Of a stretch of 6,082 nt of DNA, positions 1 to 5,082 are shown piece by piece (within the stretch, counting starts at the first letter, position 1; every line of letters begins with the position of its first letter). A program made the translations under genes and the position numbers. The stretch comes from CBIHNH01 sp966211425 (GTDB lineage: Bacteria; Patescibacteriota; Saccharimonadia; Saccharimonadales; Saccharimonadaceae): contig CBIHNH010000036.1 in assembly GCA_966211425.1 (NCBI GenBank), positions 1 through 6,082 of the forward strand, given 5' to 3'. The notes beneath the pieces are model-generated. The model worked only from the letters and a program-made list of their open reading frames with translations. It did no database searches and had not been told where the DNA came from.

Positions 1-827
1 ATAACGCCGAATGGGCTATTGCTCACCTCGGCAAGCAGGTTGATACGCTTATCACCATTCCGAATGACCGCTTGCTCCAAACGATCGACCGCCGCACGCC
101 GCTACTTGAGACGTTTAAGATCGCCGATGACGTACTTCGTCAGGGTGTTCAGGGTATCTCTGAGCTGATCACCGAACACGGACTCATCAACCTCGACTTC
201 GCTGACGTTAAGGCCATCATGAGCAACGCAGGAAGCGCCCTGATGGGCATCGGACGTGCCAGTGGTGATAACCGCGCAGCACAGGCCGCTCAGCAGGCTA
301 TCGAATCACCGCTCATCGAAGTATCTATCGATGGCGCCAAGGGTGTTCTGTTCAACGTCACCGGTGGTTATGACATGAGTATGTCTGAAATCCAGGAAGC
401 TGCCGAGATCATCACCAGTGCGGTTGCGCCTGATGCGAACATCATTTTTGGTGCGACACTCAAACCTGAGATGGAAGACGACCTGATCATCACCGTCATC
501 GCAACTGGTTTCGACAGTCAGTATTTCCATGAGCAAGCACAGGCCCTCTCGTCGATCTCGCTCGGAACTCCGGTTACTGGTCTTCACGAAGAGGAAACGA
601 CCACATCCGTGCACGATGTCGAGGCCGCAAAGGGACGCGAAGCTGACGATGAAGCAGTAAACGCAGCCGTGAGTTCTATCAACATGAACCTAGACACTGA
701 AGCGAAAAGCTCATTTGACGACGAAGAAACACCGACCAACATATGGCAGAGCGCCAACGAGGATGAGTCAGATACTCCCGCTTTCCTGCGCCGACGTAAG
801 AAGAAAAAAGACGAAGACAAGAAGTAA
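1..827 (+). CDS. ftsZ: Cell division protein FtsZ, C-terminal part (5' end outside window)
   Basis: Tubulin-like GTPase that polymerises into the cytokinetic Z-ring under the membrane at midcell. The frame is open from base 3 (bases 1-2 finish an earlier codon), giving 274 residues; the GTP-binding N-terminal half lies upstream. Visible landmarks, numbered from base 3: the core-helix motif TIPNDRLL (residues 18-25); the T7 synergy loop GLINLDFADVK (60-70), whose Asp65 and Asp68 activate GTP hydrolysis in the neighbouring subunit; the C-terminal subdomain with SPLIEVSIDGAKGVLFNVTG (about 102-121) and a final conserved strand ending VIATGF. An acidic Asp/Glu/Ser/Thr-rich linker of about 80 residues follows, then the conserved tail peptide TPAFLRRR (258-265), which in other bacteria binds FtsA, ZipA or SepF. 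The protein ends in a very basic KKKKDEDKK extension. Stop TAA is followed at once by a terminator, so ftsZ is the last gene of its operon. Confidence 0.97.
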   Translation, partial: NAEWAIAHLGKQVDTLITIPNDRLLQTIDRRTPLLETFKIADDVLRQGVQGISELITEHGLINLDFADVKAIMSNAGSALMGIGRASGDNRAAQAAQQAIESPLIEVSIDGAKGVLFNVTGGYDMSMSEIQEAAEIITSAVAPDANIIFGATLKPEMEDDLIITVIATGFDSQYFHEQAQALSSISLGTPVTGLHEEETTTSVHDVEAAKGREADDEAVNAAVSSINMNLDTEAKSSFDDEETPTNIWQSANEDESDTPAFLRRRKKKKDEDKK

Positions 828-830
828 TCT

Positions 831-863
831 AAAAAACCACCCGACAAAACCGGGTGGTTTTTT
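831..863 (+). terminator. Intrinsic terminator after ftsZ, probably bidirectional
   Basis: A perfect 13-bp stem (831-843 pairing with 851-863) has a 7-base loop. The core is CCACCCG/CGGGTGG, with A6 on the 5' side and T6 on the 3' side. It starts three bases after the ftsZ stop. Because the A-run on one side is a U-run on the other strand, the same element can also end the leftward two-gene unit arriving from 1328-952. Confidence 0.95.
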
Positions 864-870
864 AAGTGCT

Positions 871-923
871 CCGCAACCAAAACTTTCATCCGTCAGCTGG
901 CGGATTGAAAGCTTAGGTTGCGG
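871..923. repeat. Long imperfect inverted repeat between convergent genes
   Basis: The outer arms CCGCAACC (871-878) and GGTTGCGG (916-923) pair perfectly over 8 bp. After a 4x4 internal loop (879-882 against 912-915), CTTTCATCCG (883-892) pairs with CGGATTGAAAG (901-911) over 10 bp with one bulged T. The apex holds the palindrome CAGCTG (894-899). It lies just outside the terminator at 831-863. On the minus strand it would be in the 3' UTR of the small-gene unit; on the plus strand it lies beyond the ftsZ terminator. No U-run follows it, so it is not itself a standard terminator. It could be a 3' UTR stabiliser, part of a small RNA, or a dispersed palindromic repeat. Confidence 0.6.
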
Positions 924-959
924 GAGACAGGGGACTGTCACCCGCGCTGGCTTAGCCAG
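920..959. repeat. Two further hairpins adjoining the long palindrome
   Basis: GCGGG-A-GACAG (920-930) pairs with CTGTC-A-CCCGC (935-945) around a GGGA loop: 10 bp with a single A/A mismatch on the plus strand (T/T on the minus). Directly beside it CTGGC (947-951) pairs with GCCAG (955-959) around TTA. That TTA is the complement of the TAA stop of the leftward gene at 952-1146, so the second hairpin sits exactly over the stop codon. The first hairpin shares GCGG (920-923) with the outer arm of the 871-923 palindrome, so the two structures would compete for those bases. Confidence 0.55.
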
Positions 960-1146
960 TTGGAGCCCATTCGGCCCATTGTCCGTTCGGGTGGATGACG
1001 ATGCTGACGAACTGCATCTCCTGCAGGTCGAGCGACGGATGGGGAGGAAGGCGGTAGGCCTCTCCTTTCTTGTCGCCCGTCAGCGGGCAGACGGTCACAC
1101 CGTCTTTGCTGATGAAGCCGGCTTGAGCCGACACCTGCGTGCTCAT
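952..1146 (-). CDS. Small hypothetical soluble protein, 64 aa
   Basis: Unrecognised family. ATG at 1146-1144 is chosen because it overlaps the TGA of the upstream gene as ATGA and has AAGGA (1160-1156) nine bases upstream. The frame extends further 5', but that extra part is Arg/His-rich and lies inside the other gene, so it is unlikely to be used. The protein starts MSTQVSAQAGF, has a single Cys20 in VTVCPLTG (17-24), a Pro/His patch LPPHPSLDL (33-41), then a beta-like stretch FVSIVIHPNGQWAEW (46-60) ending in a Trp-rich tail. There is no signal peptide or membrane helix. The ATGA overlap implies translational coupling with the membrane protein, so the two products may act together. Function is unknown; short reading frames of this size carry a real chance of misassignment. 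Confidence 0.6.
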   Translation of the reverse strand: MSTQVSAQAGFISKDGVTVCPLTGDKKGEAYRLPPHPSLDLQEMQFVSIVIHPNGQWAEWAPTG

Positions 1147-1328
1147 CGTGCATTTTCCTTCTCTTGCTGCTTCGGAACCGGGTCGTTGAGGATTCCGAAG
1201 ATGGCGTCGAGTATGCCGATGATGATGAAGCATGCCATCACGCCTCCACCGAGCAAGATCGCGAGGATTTTGGAGCGATCCCCGGGTACTGTAGCTGCGG
1301 CCATGACGAGCGTGTTCATGAGGATCAC
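1143..1328 (-). CDS. Small hypothetical membrane protein, about 61 aa
   Basis: Unrecognised family. GTG at 1328 is the likeliest start because AGGGG (1338-1334) lies five bases upstream; an in-frame ATG at 1319 is an alternative with a poorer ribosome site. A hydrophobic, Gly-rich segment at about residues 21-47 (ILAILLGGGVMACF and onward) forms one membrane helix, and residues 2-14 are also apolar. The tail (NDPVPKQQEKENAR) is hydrophilic and charged. The codons upstream of GTG stay open and look protein-like for about 16 codons (VIIDPDGDVFFETGATV, ending at the start), but hold no normal start codon, so the true N-terminus may be longer, giving two helices. The gene stands behind a near-consensus promoter and ends in ATGA overlapping the next gene. 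Function is unknown. Confidence 0.62.
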   Translation of the reverse strand: MILMNTLVMAAATVPGDRSKILAILLGGGVMACFIIIGILDAIFGILNDPVPKQQEKENAR

Positions 1329-1382
1329 GGTTGCCCCTGTCTCGAAAAAAACATCACCATCGGGATCGATGATAACCTGCCT

Positions 1383-1411
1383 ATTATAGCAAAAATGATT
1401 AAAAAAGTCAA
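1383..1411 (-). promoter_or_regulatory. Extended -10 sigma70-type promoter for the leftward small-gene unit
   Basis: Read on the minus strand, TTGACT (1411-1406), a 17-base spacer and TATAAT (1388-1383), preceded by TGC to give the extended -10 TGCTATAAT. Five of six -35 bases and all six -10 bases match consensus. Transcription should start near 1376, leaving a leader of about 48 bases before GTG 1328. The promoter diverges from the nrdR promoters, whose first -35 begins 14 bases to its right. Confidence 0.85.
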
Positions 1412-1424
1412 TACTGTGTCGTTA

Positions 1425-1453
1425 CTGACAGACACCTCAAGACAGGGTATACT
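1425..1453 (+). promoter_or_regulatory. Candidate upstream nrdR promoter (P1)
   Basis: CTGACA (1425-1430), 17-base spacer, TATACT (1448-1453); each hexamer matches consensus at five of six positions. The predicted start is near 1460, giving a leader of about 170 bases that would run through all NrdR-like boxes. A separated 7-bp inverted repeat, GTTACTG (1421-1427) and CAGTAAC (1463-1469), brackets it. Confidence 0.6.
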
Positions 1454-1480
1454 AGGGTCTTACAGTAACTCCTCCCGGTA

Positions 1481-1496
1481 TAGCTATATATAGTCA
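1481..1496. promoter_or_regulatory. NrdR-box-like site 1
   Basis: The core CTATATATAG (1484-1493) is a perfect palindrome and matches all ten central positions of the published NrdR-box consensus ACACWATATATWGTGT; the flanks match poorly (11 of 16 overall). It begins 19 bases upstream of box 2. It may be an accessory operator, since its spacing differs from the usual three-turn arrangement. An AT-rich palindrome like this can also occur by chance. Confidence 0.5.
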
Positions 1497-1499
1497 TAA

Positions 1500-1515
1500 G
1501 CGCTATATGTTGCAC
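1500..1515. promoter_or_regulatory. NrdR-box-like site 2 (distal box of the pair)
   Basis: The core CTATATGTTG (1503-1512) matches nine of ten central consensus positions and 10 of 16 overall. It begins exactly 32 bases before box 3, so 16 bases separate the two 16-base boxes. Known NrdR operators are pairs of boxes on the same helix face about three turns apart, which this spacing reproduces. Confidence 0.6.
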
Positions 1516-1524
1516 AAAATACAC

Positions 1525-1554
1525 TTGCAAAACGCTAGATATGGGGGGTATAGT
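1525..1554 (+). promoter_or_regulatory. Candidate proximal nrdR promoter (P2)
   Basis: TTGCAA (1525-1530), 18-base spacer, TATAGT (1549-1554). The -35 matches consensus at four of six positions and the -10 at five of six. Start predicted near 1561, about 67 bases before the nrdR ATG. The match is weaker than for P1, but the placement relative to the boxes makes it the better candidate for regulated expression. Confidence 0.5.
1532..1547. promoter_or_regulatory. NrdR-box-like site 3 (proximal box, inside promoter P2)
   Basis: The core CTAGATATGG (1535-1544) matches eight of ten central positions and 11 of 16 overall. It lies wholly in the -35/-10 spacer of candidate promoter P2, so occupancy should block RNA polymerase there. 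Together with box 2 it predicts autorepression of nrdR and repression of downstream nrdJ. Confidence 0.55.
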
Positions 1555-1563
1555 AGAAACCAG

Positions 1564-1605
1564 CTACACAAGCAAACTTGGGAGTGTAGGGTTCTGTTAA
1601 CAGAA
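1564..1605 (+). promoter_or_regulatory. nrdR leader with two inverted repeats
   Basis: CTACAC (1564-1569) pairs with GTGTAG (1584-1589), extended by AAG/CTT around a CAAA loop with a 3' bulge (1580-1583). Next comes the perfect 14-bp palindrome TTCTGTTAACAGAA (1592-1605). Both precede the AAGGAG ribosome site (1609-1614). They may be RNA hairpins shaping translation or mRNA life, or the 14-mer may be a dyad operator for an unidentified repressor. No U-run follows, so this is not a terminator. Confidence 0.45.
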
Positions 1606-1627
1606 GACAAGGAGAACAAAGAGAGCT

Positions 1628-2095
1628 ATGAGATGTCCGCGCTGCCGGTTCGAAGATGCCAAAGTCGTTGAGTCGCGAGATGCCAGTGATGGTGATGCGA
1701 TCCGTCGTCGACGTGAATGCTTGAGTTGCAAGCATCGTTACACGACCTATGAGCGTATCGAACGGCCAAACCTCGCAGTCATCAAAAAAGACGGTGAACG
1801 CGAACTGTTTGATCGCAAGAAACTGTTTGCGGCGATACATCGCTCAGTCGGCAAGTTCTTTAGCTCTGACGTTGAGATCGAAGAGATGGTTGCTCGTGTT
1901 GAGGACCAGCTCTATGCCGAAGGCAGTTCCGAGGTTAACTCGCGAGCTATCGGTGATCTCATCCTGGCTGAGCTCGCTAGACGCAACGAAGTCGCCTATG
2001 TTCGATTTGCCAGTGTCTATCGTGAGTTCAAGAGCCTGAACGAGTTCGAGTCGGCGCTCAAGCAACTCCGAAGCACGTCCTCTGAAAAACAGTAA
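1628..2095 (+). CDS. nrdR: Transcriptional repressor NrdR of ribonucleotide reductase genes
   Basis: ATP/dATP-sensing repressor that binds paired NrdR boxes and turns down ribonucleotide reductase transcription when deoxynucleotide supply is adequate. At 155 residues it has the usual family length. The N-terminal zinc ribbon is plain: Cys3-x2-Cys6 (MRCPRC) and Cys31-x2-Cys34 (ECLSCKHRYTTYER), with the basic IRRRRE stretch (25-30) between. From about residue 47 the ATP-cone begins (PNLAVIKKDGERELFDRKK) and ends near VAYVRFASVYREF. The start is fixed by the canonical MRCPRC opening. AAGGAG (1609-1614) is 13 bases from ATG, which is long; GAGAG (1621-1625) is closer. It stands 91 bases upstream of nrdJ on the same strand, with no terminator or convincing promoter between, so they probably share a transcript and NrdR regulates both. 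Confidence 0.97.
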   Translation: MRCPRCRFEDAKVVESRDASDGDAIRRRRECLSCKHRYTTYERIERPNLAVIKKDGERELFDRKKLFAAIHRSVGKFFSSDVEIEEMVARVEDQLYAEGSSEVNSRAIGDLILAELARRNEVAYVRFASVYREFKSLNEFESALKQLRSTSSEKQ

Positions 2096-2186
2096 AGGTG
2101 CTACTCATCATCCTTTGGGAGGTGTGGTGAGATAACAATACAAAAAACAACTTAAAAAAATCTATAAAAACGAGGAGGGTAGAGTT
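2096..2186 (+). promoter_or_regulatory. nrdR-nrdJ spacer and nrdJ ribosome-binding site
   Basis: GAGGAGGG (2172-2179), containing a perfect AGGAGG, lies seven bases before the nrdJ ATG at 2187 and fixes that start. A second strong Shine-Dalgarno-like GGGAGGTG (2117-2124) faces only a two-codon GTG-AGA-TAA mini-frame (2127-2135). CTCATC (2104-2109) can pair with GGTGAG (2126-2131, one G-U) and would enclose it. TATAAA at 2163-2168 has no acceptable -35. I see no NrdR box and no room for a cobalamin riboswitch. Confidence 0.6.
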
Positions 2187-4973
2187 ATGGCACAAACCGT
2201 GTCCGCGCTTTCTGTTGCGCGATATTTTACGGAAGTTGGAACACATCCGTACGACCAATTGAACTGGGTCAAGAGAGAATCAAAGATCGTTAACCCGGGA
2301 TCAGGTAAGGTTGTTTTCGAACAACACGACGTTGAGTTTCCTGAGTTTTGGTCACAAAATGCTATCAACATCGTTGCCCAGAAGTATTTTTATGGCACCC
2401 CTGGCACTCCGCAGCGCGAGAAGGGTCTGAAGGACCTGATCGACCGTGTTGTCGACACTATTACCCGCCACGGCTACGATAACGGTTACTTTGCTGACGA
2501 AGCCGAAGCCGACACCTTTAACGCAGAACTCAAATACATCCTCGCAACTCAACGAGCAGCATTTAACAGCCCAGTCTGGTTTAACATCGGCACACCAGAT
2601 CGTTCACAACAAGCCAGCGCCTGTTTCATCCTCAAAGTTGATGACACCCTCCCAAGTATCCTGAACTGGTACCGTGAAGAAGGTATGATCTTTAAGGGCG
2701 GCTCTGGGGCAGGTCTTAACGTCTCGGCTATTCGCTCGAGCGCTGAAAAACTTAGCAGCTCAGGTGGATCAGCCAGCGGCCCAGTTAGTTTCATGCGTGG
2801 TGCCGACGCCAGCGCCGGTACGATCAGCAGCGGTGGCAAGACTCGTCGTGCGGCCAAGATGGTCATCCTAAACATCGACCACCCAGACATCGAAGAATTC
2901 ATCTGGTGTAAGGCACGCGAAGAACGAAAAGCCTTCGTGCTCGAACAGAACGGTTTCGACATGGGCCTGAACGGTCGTGACATGGTCTCGATCCAGTACC
3001 AAAACGCTAACAACTCTGTTCGTGTCACCGACGAGTTTATGCGTGCGGTTGAGAGTGACGGTGACTGGGACCTGGTCGGCGTCAAAGACAAGAAAGTCTA
3101 CAAAACCGTCAAAGCCCGTGAACTCTTCCGCCAGGTGGCCGAAGCCGCTCACGAGTCCGCCGACCCAGGCATGCAGTTCGATACGACTATCAACGACTGG
3201 CACACGACACCAAAGGCTGGTCGCATCAACGGCTCGAACCCATGCTCTGAGTACATGCACCTCGACAACTCTGCTTGTAACCTCGCATCACTCAACCTGT
3301 TGAAGTTCCTGAACAATGACGGAACGTACGATATCGAATCCTACAAACATACCGTCGAGACTGTTTTCCTGGCTCAGGAGATTCTCGTCGGTTACTCTGA
3401 GTACCCAACTGAAGGCATCGACAAGAACGCCCGTGCCTACCGCGAGCTCGGCATCGGCTACGCCAACCTCGGTGCGACACTCATGGCGAAAGGTTTGCCA
3501 TACGACTCCGCTGAAGGTCGCGCCTTTGCTGCCTCACTGACCGCAATTATGACTGGTCACAGTTACGCGACGAGTGCTCGTATCGCAAAGCGCGTTGGTC
3601 CATTTGCCGGCTACAAAAAAGACGCCGAAGGCATGAACCGCGTGTTGCGTAAGCACCGCGATGCGGTCAACGACATCGACGCAAGCCTTGTATCAGAAGA
3701 CCTGCTCAGTGCTGCGGCAGAAGCATGGGATGACGCAGTAGAGCTCGGCGAAAAGTTCGGTGTTCGTAACTCACAGGCCAGCGTGCTCGCTCCAACTGGT
3801 ACGATCGGCTTCATGATGGACTGCGACACGACTGGTGTTGAGCCTGACTTTAGCCTGACCAAGTTCAAGACACTAGTTGGCGGTGGAAGTATGGTTATCG
3901 TCAACCAAACTATCCCGCGCGCCCTCAAGACACTCGGTTACAGCAAGGCAGACGCCGAAGCTATCGTGAGCTACATCCACGAACACGGGACGATCGTTGG
4001 CGCACCAGCACTCAAGGAGTCTGACTACGAAGTGTTTGCGTGTGCGGTTGGCGATAACGCCATCCACTACATGGGTCACGTGATGATGATGGGCGCTGTG
4101 CAGCCGTTTATCTCAGGCGCTATTAGTAAGACCGTCAATATGCCGAAAGAAGTCTCTATCGAAGATGTAGAGCAGCTCCACATGGACAGCTGGAAACTCG
4201 GCATCAAAGCAGTCGCTATCTACCGTGACGGCTCAAAAGTCGGTCAGCCACTTAGCGACAAAAAAGACCAGAAAAAAGAAGAAGTAAAGGTCGTCGAAAA
4301 GGTTATCCAGTCCAACCAGCGCCGTGAACTGCCGCGCGTCCGCACCTCAAAGACGATCGAGTTCAAGATCTCTGATCTCAAGGGTTACGTGACGGTTGGT
4401 GAGTTCGAAGACGGACAGCCAGGTGAGATCTTTATCACCGTGGCAAAGATGGGTTCAACTCTCGCCGGTCTGATGGACGCCTTTGGCCGCTCGGTCAGCT
4501 ATGGTCTCCAGTACGGCGTGCCGCTCAAGGCGTACGTCCGCGGTATGAGCAGTACGAACTTTGCGCCGTTTGGCTCAACCGATGATCCAGATATCAAGAC
4601 TGCGACGAGCATCGTTGACTACATCTTCCGTCGACTGGCGCTCGAGTACTTGAACATCGATGATCGACTCGAGCTTGGCCTCGCTAGCCTCGAAGATCTC
4701 GAAGCGGAACTCGAAGCCCAGCAGGCGAGCCTGCTTGACGGTCCTACCGAAGCTCCAACTGATGTTACGGGCCCAACTACAACGGTAGCGGAAGTAGTGC
4801 CAGCTGATCTGCCTCGTGACGAGCCAAAGGAGGCAACGCTCCGAACAGCGCGCGCAGAGCTCAAGGTAGCCGATGGTTCATCACCACTTTGTAGCAACTG
4901 CGGTAACGTGACACAACGAGCAGGTAGCTGCTACGTATGTACGAGCTGTGGTTCGACTACTGGCTGTAGTTAA
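2187..4973 (+). CDS. nrdJ: Adenosylcobalamin-dependent (class II) ribonucleotide reductase
   Basis: Reduces ribonucleotides to deoxyribonucleotides in the cytoplasm, using adenosylcobalamin to generate a cysteine thiyl radical; it needs neither oxygen nor a second radical subunit. All 928 residues are present, a normal length for the long NrdJ type. The catalytic set is intact: redox Cys146 (SACFILKVDD), Asn351, thiyl Cys353 and Glu355 in NPCSE, and redox partner Cys364 (SACNLASLNLL). Other family blocks are FKGGSGAGLNVSAIRSS (about 169-185), LAPTGTIGFMMDCDTTG, SKTVNMP and the barrel end LGIKAVAIYRDGSK. A charged Lys/Glu linker leads to a TSCPD domain (about residues 725-830, FITVAKMGSTLAGLMDAFGR). 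A Pro/Thr/Glu-rich tether follows, then a C-terminal zinc-ribbon/redox tail with six cysteines (902, 905, 915, 918, 921, 927) ending GCS. The start is fixed by AGGAGG seven bases upstream. Six-frame shadows inside it are not genes. Confidence 0.98.
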   Translation: MAQTVSALSVARYFTEVGTHPYDQLNWVKRESKIVNPGSGKVVFEQHDVEFPEFWSQNAINIVAQKYFYGTPGTPQREKGLKDLIDRVVDTITRHGYDNGYFADEAEADTFNAELKYILATQRAAFNSPVWFNIGTPDRSQQASACFILKVDDTLPSILNWYREEGMIFKGGSGAGLNVSAIRSSAEKLSSSGGSASGPVSFMRGADASAGTISSGGKTRRAAKMVILNIDHPDIEEFIWCKAREERKAFVLEQNGFDMGLNGRDMVSIQYQNANNSVRVTDEFMRAVESDGDWDLVGVKDKKVYKTVKARELFRQVAEAAHESADPGMQFDTTINDWHTTPKAGRINGSNPCSEYMHLDNSACNLASLNLLKFLNNDGTYDIESYKHTVETVFLAQEILVGYSEYPTEGIDKNARAYRELGIGYANLGATLMAKGLPYDSAEGRAFAASLTAIMTGHSYATSARIAKRVGPFAGYKKDAEGMNRVLRKHRDAVNDIDASLVSEDLLSAAAEAWDDAVELGEKFGVRNSQASVLAPTGTIGFMMDCDTTGVEPDFSLTKFKTLVGGGSMVIVNQTIPRALKTLGYSKADAEAIVSYIHEHGTIVGAPALKESDYEVFACAVGDNAIHYMGHVMMMGAVQPFISGAISKTVNMPKEVSIEDVEQLHMDSWKLGIKAVAIYRDGSKVGQPLSDKKDQKKEEVKVVEKVIQSNQRRELPRVRTSKTIEFKISDLKGYVTVGEFEDGQPGEIFITVAKMGSTLAGLMDAFGRSVSYGLQYGVPLKAYVRGMSSTNFAPFGSTDDPDIKTATSIVDYIFRRLALEYLNIDDRLELGLASLEDLEAELEAQQASLLDGPTEAPTDVTGPTTTVAEVVPADLPRDEPKEATLRTARAELKVADGSSPLCSNCGNVTQRAGSCYVCTSCGSTTGCS

Positions 4974-4999
4974 GCCTCGGGTCTAGCAAAGCACGAAAC

Positions 5000-5027
5000 A
5001 GGCCGCCCGAAAGGGCGGTTTTGTTTT
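5000..5027 (+). terminator. Intrinsic terminator after nrdJ
   Basis: CCGCCC (5003-5008) pairs with GGGCGG (5013-5018) around a GAAA tetraloop of the stable GNRA class. G-U pairs can extend the stem, and TTTTGTTTTTG follows. It begins 27 bases after the nrdJ stop and closes the nrdR-nrdJ operon, so the downstream redox cluster needs its own promoter. Confidence 0.93.
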
Positions 5028-5067
5028 TGTTCTGGGGGCTATTTACCAAAAGAACAGACAATTTTAC

Positions 5068-5076
5068 TGCTACAAT
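5068..5076 (+). promoter_or_regulatory. Extended -10 promoter positioned for a leaderless mRNA
   Basis: TGCTACAAT gives an extended -10 (TACAAT at 5071-5076, five of six consensus bases). No good -35 lies 16-18 bases upstream, which extended -10 promoters tolerate. Transcription would start six to seven bases downstream, at 5082-5083, on or next to the ATG at 5083. No Shine-Dalgarno sequence precedes that ATG. The same TGC extension is seen at the minus-strand promoter 1388-1383. Confidence 0.65.
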
Positions 5077-5082
5077 AAACTC

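Noticed and set aside
871..923. Integron attC site
   Set aside because: A long palindrome with a bulged base is reminiscent, but the arms lack the RYYYAAC and GTTRRRY core boxes and there is no integrase or cassette context.
940..1010. tRNA-like segment (GCCAGTTGGAGC resembles a D-arm)
   Set aside because: No anticodon arm, T-arm consensus or acceptor pairing follows; the bases are explained by the small gene at 952-1146.
715..1389. A 224-codon plus-strand open frame across the end of ftsZ and the intergenic region
   Set aside because: It starts inside ftsZ, runs through the terminator and the hairpin array, gives a low-complexity mixed translation without domains, and opposes two better supported minus-strand genes.
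1481..1515. XerCD dif site
   Set aside because: The AT-rich half-sites look loosely similar, but the 11-6-11 arrangement does not fit, and position and spacing suit NrdR boxes upstream of nrdR.
2096..2186. Cobalamin riboswitch before nrdJ
   Set aside because: Only 91 bases are available, and I see no B12-box-like element or multi-stem fold.
2549..3260. Minus-strand frames of 180 and 130 codons inside nrdJ
   Set aside because: They lie wholly antisense to a strongly conserved enzyme, mirror its codon bias, and show no ribosome site or family pattern.
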